A stretch of 64,000 nt of DNA from Proteiniclasticum sp. (lineage in GTDB: Bacteria > Bacillota > Clostridia > Clostridiales > Clostridiaceae), in NCBI RefSeq assembly GCF_003514505.1, contig NZ_DOPX01000009.1:103649-167648 (forward strand), written 5' to 3'. The notes under the pieces were generated by a model. The model saw only the letters and a list, made by a program, of their open reading frames with translations, did not search any database and had not been told where the DNA came from. Shown one piece after another: positions 59,404-64,000 of the stretch; the stretch's first letter is position 1, and each line of letters starts with the position of its first letter. The position numbers were made by a program, and so were the translations under genes.

Positions 59404-59421
59404 GAAAAAATCTATAATCAG

Positions 59422-59462
59422 AAAAATCCTAGAAGGTAAAAATACTTCTAGGATTTTTTATT
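59422..59462 (+). terminator. Terminator of guaBA
   Basis: AAAAATCCTAGAAG and CTTCTAGGATTTTT form a 14-bp stem with a nine-base loop and a T-rich end. Confidence 0.92.
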
Positions 59463-59534
59463 GATGTCTTGCTGCTTTTTTGTGACAGTTTTTTAAGAGT
59501 TTATTTTTGATGTACTACTCACGGATACATAGAG

Positions 59535-60653
59535 TTATCTATTTCGGAGACCAATTTCATAAATCAGAAAAGCAAGCTTTAAAATGGTATAGTCATGGAG
59601 TTCTCTTGGATTAAAGCCAGTCTTTTCATGAAGACTGTTCAATCGGTACTGCAAGGTGTTTTTATGAATAAACAGCTCATTGGCACACCTCGTGATGGAA
59701 CCGTTGTGCTTTTCATAGGATTTCAGAAGCACCATGAAGTCCCCTTTCTCTTTTTCACTCAATCGGCCCAGTATTTTTGACTCAAAGAGAGGGGCGGAGC
59801 CACTGAGCTCCGGAAGAAGGAGGATTCCAAGATCCAAATCCTCATAAAACTGAATGGGGACCTTTAATAAGTTTTTTGCCCACATGAGGCTTTTCTGAGC
59901 TTCGGAGAAGGACTTTCTAGAGGCAGCACTCGTGGTGCAAACGGAACCTACACCGAAAACCAGGTCCAATCCAAAAGAATTTTTCACGAGTTCTTGTATA
60001 GCTGCAAGATTCAGCCGCAATAAAGCAGGCTTTGTGAGGGTGGAAAGGATGGTCAGGGTATTCCGGTTCAGGGCGAAAATGGTTTGAGAGGGATCTGGAA
60101 CCATTTTCTGCAAGTATTTATAAAGAGCAGTATCTACAGCATGATCGGTCAGAAACATTCCTTGTACAACTCTTCGTGGGATGGTGACATCATACTTGTA
60201 GATATCACGATAGCTGTTGTTTTCAAAGTCTGTACTTTGGGTGTTGTAAAGTAAGTTTTCAATGATGATGCGCTGATTTTCTTTTGTGTTAAAGGATACT
60301 TCCTGCAGATAGGCTTCTTTTATCAGAATTTCTGTCATTTTTGTCAGTATGTGCACATATTTCGACACATCCTCTGGATTCCCTGTGATGCCCACCACAG
60401 CAATGATCTCCTCTTCAAAATACAAAGGAAGATTGATCCCTTTCTTTGTGCCTTTGAACTCATCATCATTCTTTACAGAAAGACTTCTTTTTGTCTTTAA
60501 TACTTTTAAAGCGCCTTCATGTTGCTGTCCGATTCTCACAGGATCAGTAGACGCAATGATAACACCTTCCATGTTCATGAAGTTGATCTCATGATGTATG
60601 ATTTCCTTGATGCTTTGTACGATATTCTGTGCAAGCTTACTTGATATTTTCAT
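59535..60653 (-). CDS. CdaR-family sugar-diacid/glycerate regulator
   Basis: The product is 372 aa. The ATG at 60653 (MKISSKLAQNIVQSIKEII) follows GAGGTGG; the GTG three codons earlier overlaps that box. The N-terminal sugar-diacid-recognition domain contains MNMEGVIIASTDPVRIGQQH near residue 27, and the C-terminal PucR/CdaR helix-turn-helix is CANELFIHKNTLQYRLNSL near 320. CdaR proteins activate glucarate, galactarate and glycerate genes. It is divergent from the GntP permease and glycerate kinase genes, its probable targets. Confidence 0.9.
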   Translation of the reverse strand: MKISSKLAQNIVQSIKEIIHHEINFMNMEGVIIASTDPVRIGQQHEGALKVLKTKRSLSVKNDDEFKGTKKGINLPLYFEEEIIAVVGITGNPEDVSKYVHILTKMTEILIKEAYLQEVSFNTKENQRIIIENLLYNTQSTDFENNSYRDIYKYDVTIPRRVVQGMFLTDHAVDTALYKYLQKMVPDPSQTIFALNRNTLTILSTLTKPALLRLNLAAIQELVKNSFGLDLVFGVGSVCTTSAASRKSFSEAQKSLMWAKNLLKVPIQFYEDLDLGILLLPELSGSAPLFESKILGRLSEKEKGDFMVLLKSYEKHNGSITRCANELFIHKNTLQYRLNSLHEKTGFNPRELHDYTILKLAFLIYEIGLRNR

Positions 60654-60798
60654 GTTTTCCACCTCTTATTTGGTAATTGTAACAAAAATTAATGGAGATG
60701 AAAAGGATTAATATAGTACAGGTACCGTATGAATGTAAACGACAATCAGATAAGATAAGGAAGGATAAAAAAATAACAACTTTGAAGGAGATCGTTTT
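60654..60798. promoter_or_regulatory. Divergent control region of the glycerate cluster
   Basis: These 145 bases separate the CdaR gene from the permease gene. A near-palindrome around GGTACC (TACAGGTACCGTA, 60716-60728) could be a CdaR operator. No clear promoter boxes were identified. Confidence 0.4.
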
Positions 60799-62079
60799 AT
60801 GGACGCACAAGTCACAATAACTGCCCTTGGGGCACTGGTTGCACTCATCGTTTCTATCGTATTAATCTTTAAGAAAGTAGCGCCTTTTTACGCGTTGTTC
60901 ATCGGAGCCATTCTCGGAGGACTCATCGGCGGAGCGTCGATCGTGGACACCATTGGGCTGATGAAGGGCGGAGCAGCTGGAATGATCACGGCCATCTTGA
61001 GAATCCTTGCCGCAGGAATCATGGCTGGAATCTTAATCAAGTCTGGTGCAGCTGCTTCTATGGCGTACACCATCATCGATAAGCTGGGGGCAAAGAAAGC
61101 TCTGCTGGCCATTTCTCTCGCCACCATGCTTCTTACCATGGTGGGTGTATTTATTGACATTTCAGTCATCACAGTAGCACCCATTGCCATTGAGATTGCC
61201 AAGAAGCTGAAGATTTCAAGAACAACAATTCTTCTTGCCATGATTGGTGGAGGAAAAGCGGGGAATATGATGTCCCCGAATCCCAATGCCATCGCAGTTT
61301 CCGATTCCTTCGGTGTGCCACTGACCAGCGTCATGATGGCGGGCATCATTCCAGCCGTCATCGGTATCGCATTGACATTTGTGGTGGCTACAAAACTCAG
61401 CAAAAGTGGAAAAGGCACAAGTTTCAGCCTTGAGGAAGGCGGAGAAGTATCCAATGCTGTCAACCTTCCATCCTTTGGAAAGTCTATACTTGGACCAGTT
61501 GTAGCCATTGTTCTTCTTTCCTTGAGACCGATCTTTGATATCAACATTGATCCAATGCTTGCCTTGCCAGTGGGAGGGCTTGTGGCTGTCATCGTCCTTG
61601 GAAAAGCAAAGCATGTCGTAGAATACACCCAATATGGTCTGGATAAAATGACCAATGTAGCCATCATCCTTCTTGGAACAGGTCTCATTGCGGGTATTAT
61701 TTCAAACTCAACCCTTGGCGATGTATTTATCAATGCCATTGATGTATTAGGACTTCCTACGTATCTGCTGGCTCCTATCGCAGGTATCCTCATGTCCGCT
61801 GCAACAGCTTCTACCACGTCAGGATCTGCAGTTGCGAGCAGTGTATTTGGCGGTACTTTAACTGGTGCAGGCGTTGCGCCTCTGGCTGGTGCAGCAATGA
61901 TCCATACGGGTGCTACAGTACTTGATCATCTGCCACATGGTTCTTTCTTCCATGCCACAGGCGGAAGTGTATCTATGGCGTTTAAAGAAAGACTGGCGTT
62001 GATTCCTTATGAGTCCATGATTGGACTGGCCATGACCATCGTATCCACCATCATCTATGGAGTCATCGGTATCCTGTAA
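60799..62079 (+). CDS. GntP-family permease (probable glycerate/gluconate symporter)
   Basis: This 426-aa protein has about 12 membrane segments, within the usual 420-450 aa range of GntP symporters. FIGAILGGLIGG near residue 35, MIGGGKAGNMMSPNPNAIAVSD near 149 (spanning two short helices), and the C-terminal TASTTSGSAVASSVFGG segment are family hallmarks. It precedes glycerate kinase by 23 bases, so glycerate is the likely substrate, although gluconate or another acid is possible. Confidence 0.9.
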   Translation: MDAQVTITALGALVALIVSIVLIFKKVAPFYALFIGAILGGLIGGASIVDTIGLMKGGAAGMITAILRILAAGIMAGILIKSGAAASMAYTIIDKLGAKKALLAISLATMLLTMVGVFIDISVITVAPIAIEIAKKLKISRTTILLAMIGGGKAGNMMSPNPNAIAVSDSFGVPLTSVMMAGIIPAVIGIALTFVVATKLSKSGKGTSFSLEEGGEVSNAVNLPSFGKSILGPVVAIVLLSLRPIFDINIDPMLALPVGGLVAVIVLGKAKHVVEYTQYGLDKMTNVAIILLGTGLIAGIISNSTLGDVFINAIDVLGLPTYLLAPIAGILMSAATASTTSGSAVASSVFGGTLTGAGVAPLAGAAMIHTGATVLDHLPHGSFFHATGGSVSMAFKERLALIPYESMIGLAMTIVSTIIYGVIGIL

Positions 62080-62102
62080 ACCCCAACTAAGGAGAAGAAT
62101 TT

Positions 62103-63260
62103 ATGAAAGAACGTAAGACATATGTGCTGGCTCCGGACTCTTTTAAGGGCAGTTTGACTGCAAAAGAGGTCTGCGAAGCCATGGAAAAAGGAATCAGAAA
62201 AGCCTGTCCTGATGCACAGATCGTCCATGTGCCCATGGCGGATGGAGGAGAAGGAACTACGCAAGCTCTTGTGGATGCCACAGAAGGAAGACTTGTGAAA
62301 AAAATCGTCACGGGACCTCTTGGGAACCAGGTGGAAGCCATGTATGGAATCCTTGGCGATGGAAAGACAGCAGTCATTGAAATGGCATCAGCAAGCGGAA
62401 TTCATCTTGTGGATCAGAAGACTAAAAATCCCCTGATCACCACTACCTACGGAACTGGAGAACTGATAAAGGAGTGCCTTGACCAAGGAATCCGAAAGAT
62501 CATCCTTGGCATCGGAGGCAGTGCCACCAACGATGGTGGGGCAGGTATGGCAGCAGCCCTTGGAATAAAGCTTCTGGATGAGAATGGAAGCATGATTCCA
62601 TGGGGGGGCGGCTCATTAAGCTCACTGGAACGGATTGATCGAAGCGAAGTGGATCCACGTCTATCAGAGTGCATCTTCGAAGTTGCCTGTGATGTGACAA
62701 ATCCTTTATGCGGTCCCACAGGAGCATCCCATGTCTTTGGTCCTCAGAAAGGAGCTGCTCCTCACGTGGTTGAGATTCTGGATCAAAATCTCAGACATTA
62801 TGCGAATGTAATTCAGCGTGACCTTGGACTAGATGTTTCTGACATACCAGGCGCCGGGGCAGCAGGTGGACTAGGTGCTGGACTTCTTGCCTTTACAAAC
62901 TGCACCTTGAAACCAGGGGTTGAGATTGTCATTAAGTATACGAATCTCAAGGAAAAGCTGAGAGAAGCAGCCTACTGCTTCACGGGTGAGGGAGGCATAG
63001 ATTTCCAGACAAAATTTGGAAAGACCCCTTATGGAGTGGCAAAAACTGCGAAGGAAGTTTGTGAAGAAATCACTGTAGTTGGAATTGCAGGGATGATTGG
63101 TGAAGGGATTGAAAGCCTTTATGAGGTTGGGTTTGACGCCATATTTGGCATTGCACCGGGCGCATCAGAACTGGAAAAGCTTCTACAGGAAGGATCCGAA
63201 AATATTGCAAGAACCACAGAGAACATTGTCAGACTGATAAAGAAGAGTGAAAAAATCTAG
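62103..63260 (+). CDS. glxK: Glycerate kinase (GarK/GlxK type)
   Basis: This 385-aa protein starts behind AAGGAG. Signature segments are VLAPDSFKGSLTAKEVCEAM near residue 8, MADGGEGT near 44, GIGGSATNDGGAGMAAALG near 137 and FTGEGGIDFQTKFGKTPYG near 295. It phosphorylates glycerate to 2-phosphoglycerate, which enters lower glycolysis. With the permease and CdaR it forms a compact glycerate-use unit. Confidence 0.95.
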   Translation: MKERKTYVLAPDSFKGSLTAKEVCEAMEKGIRKACPDAQIVHVPMADGGEGTTQALVDATEGRLVKKIVTGPLGNQVEAMYGILGDGKTAVIEMASASGIHLVDQKTKNPLITTTYGTGELIKECLDQGIRKIILGIGGSATNDGGAGMAAALGIKLLDENGSMIPWGGGSLSSLERIDRSEVDPRLSECIFEVACDVTNPLCGPTGASHVFGPQKGAAPHVVEILDQNLRHYANVIQRDLGLDVSDIPGAGAAGGLGAGLLAFTNCTLKPGVEIVIKYTNLKEKLREAAYCFTGEGGIDFQTKFGKTPYGVAKTAKEVCEEITVVGIAGMIGEGIESLYEVGFDAIFGIAPGASELEKLLQEGSENIARTTENIVRLIKKSEKI

Positions 63261-63308
63261 TATAGATTCAGTACATTGACGTGATAAAAGACAGAAGAAA
63301 AACTTTAG

Positions 63309-63347
63309 AGAGAAATGATGTGTGATGCGTCATTTCTCTTTTCTTTT
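63309..63347 (+). terminator. Terminator of the glycerate operon
   Basis: Perfect 10-bp arms AGAGAAATGA and TCATTTCTCT enclose 11 bases, followed by a T-rich tail. Confidence 0.87.
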
Positions 63348-63529
63348 GTTCAGACGTGATGTTTAAGTAAAAGTAGTATCTTATGAATTGACTTAAAATA
63401 TATGAACTTAAATCCTAAGATTATATGAAGTAAACATCTAGAATATTGTGAAATATATGTCTAGTTTTATGGTGTCCTATGATAATATAGATAGAAAGAA
63501 TAAATAATAAAAAGCAAAGGAGAATAAAA

Positions 63530-63904
63530 ATGATTGATTTTCAAAATGCCTCTTTTATGAAGCTGCGTCCTGTAGGAGAAAACTCCTATGCATCACTCAT
63601 CTCACCTCTATTTGTGGAGGGAGAAAATATTTTGGCTTCCTTCCAAGGTATCCGTGATGGCGTGGTCTTCACAAGCAAAAGAATCTTTGCCATCAACGTT
63701 CAGGGGATCACGGGAAAGAAGAAGGACATATCTTCACTGCCCTACAGCAAAATCCAGGCTTTTTCAGTAGAAACCGCTGGAGTTCTGGACCTTGACAGTG
63801 AACTGGAGCTCTGGTTTTCCGGGCTTGGAAAAGTGAAGTTTGAATTTGTGAGCCGTGCGGATGTATCTGGAATCTGCCGCATGATTTCAGAAAGAGTACT
63901 TTAA
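63530..63904 (+). CDS. Bacterial PH-domain protein (bPH_1)
   Basis: This 124-aa soluble protein starts behind AAAGGAG. Segments ILASFQGIRDGVVFTSKRIFAINVQGITG and YSKIQAFSVETAG fit the bacterial Pleckstrin-homology-like fold (PF08000), named here by two adjacent strands each under twenty residues in length. Its function in bacteria is unclear; a role in envelope stress or protein assembly has been proposed for relatives. It is a single-gene unit. Confidence 0.85.
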   Translation: MIDFQNASFMKLRPVGENSYASLISPLFVEGENILASFQGIRDGVVFTSKRIFAINVQGITGKKKDISSLPYSKIQAFSVETAGVLDLDSELELWFSGLGKVKFEFVSRADVSGICRMISERVL

Positions 63905-63926
63905 TCAGAAAGAGGATCTTTCTGAT
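63904..63926 (+). other. Hairpin after PH-domain gene
   Basis: ATCAGAAAGA-GGA-TCTTTCTGAT is a perfect 10-bp stem. No T-run follows, so it is at best a weak terminator. Confidence 0.5.
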
Positions 63927-64000
63927 GACCTATATAGGATAGAACAGTAGATGTTTTGAATCTATCAGGAGCCTGTCTTTACAGGAATTGCGCCAGAAAG

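Noticed and set aside
60888..61817. 309-codon minus-strand frame inside the GntP gene
   Set aside because: It is antisense to a clear permease; its Met/Ala/Pro-rich composition mirrors the hydrophobic codons of the real gene.

Overview
The window comes from an anaerobic, low-to-moderate G+C Gram-positive bacterium, most likely a member of the Clostridia. The evidence is an Rnf complex, an NfnAB transhydrogenase, a Rex redox repressor, class III fructose-1,6-bisphosphatase, a T-box ahead of a type-3 ProRS, a purine riboswitch ahead of guaB, a perfect CIRCE element on groESL, a Gram-positive LexA box and strong AGGAGG ribosome sites throughout. No rRNA, tRNA, CRISPR array, transposase or prophage was seen. 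The genus cannot be fixed from sequence alone.

Layout. 1-7.7 kb: a divergent PucR-type regulator (cut by the window start) faces a permease / ankyrin-TPR / AllH / AllF / AllG operon, the oxamate carbamoyltransferase set that ends anaerobic ureide (allantoin or purine) breakdown. 8-14.6 kb: an SDR and an Old-Yellow-Enzyme-type flavin/FeS reductase face a second PucR-like regulator, which is followed by a macro-domain/HTH protein and a vWA protein. 14.7-23.4 kb: two c-di-GMP enzymes, a Crp/Fnr regulator with a near-perfect palindromic operator beside a membrane ferredoxin-like protein, and an MMPL/RND exporter. 23.7-33.6 kb: housekeeping and small genes (fbp, VOC dioxygenase-like, DUF1836, hemolysin III, LytM peptidase, a LexA-controlled 88-aa gene, T-box-proS, nitroreductase, ispF). 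34-39 kb: an rnfCDGEA operon with extra FMN-binding domains and no rnfB, followed by a cluster of DnaA boxes. 39.5-43 kb: rluF, a CWC protein, a glutaredoxin, a protein that looks like a SigI C-terminal domain fused to an RsgI anti-sigma factor, and a hydrolase. 43-47 kb: rex, nfnAB and an OGG-type glycosylase. 47-51.5 kb: an ABC importer of the TrpXYZ class, an orphan HutP and a TIGR01906 membrane protein. 51.7-53.7 kb: groESL. 53.8-56.1 kb: an autoregulated XRE/membrane pair, an HTH protein, and a two-gene pilin plus minimal prepilin-peptidase-like unit. 56.2-59.4 kb: guanine-type riboswitch, guaB and guaA. 59.5-63.9 kb: a CdaR regulator facing a GntP permease and glycerate kinase, then a bacterial PH-domain protein.

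How the genes fit together. Rnf (ferredoxin:NAD+), Nfn (ferredoxin/NADH:NADP+) and Rex (NADH/NAD+ sensor) form a redox-balancing core, with a Rex-like site just before nfnA. Purine metabolism appears both as biosynthesis (guaBA) and as probable ureide catabolism (AllFGH). Three PucR/CdaR-type regulators sit divergently next to catabolic genes. The less ordinary items are the SigI-RsgI fusion, the multi-FMN Rnf lacking rnfB, the pilin/mini-peptidase pair, the LexA-box small gene, the macro/vWA pair, the ankyrin-TPR gene in the oxamate operon and the DnaA-box cluster.
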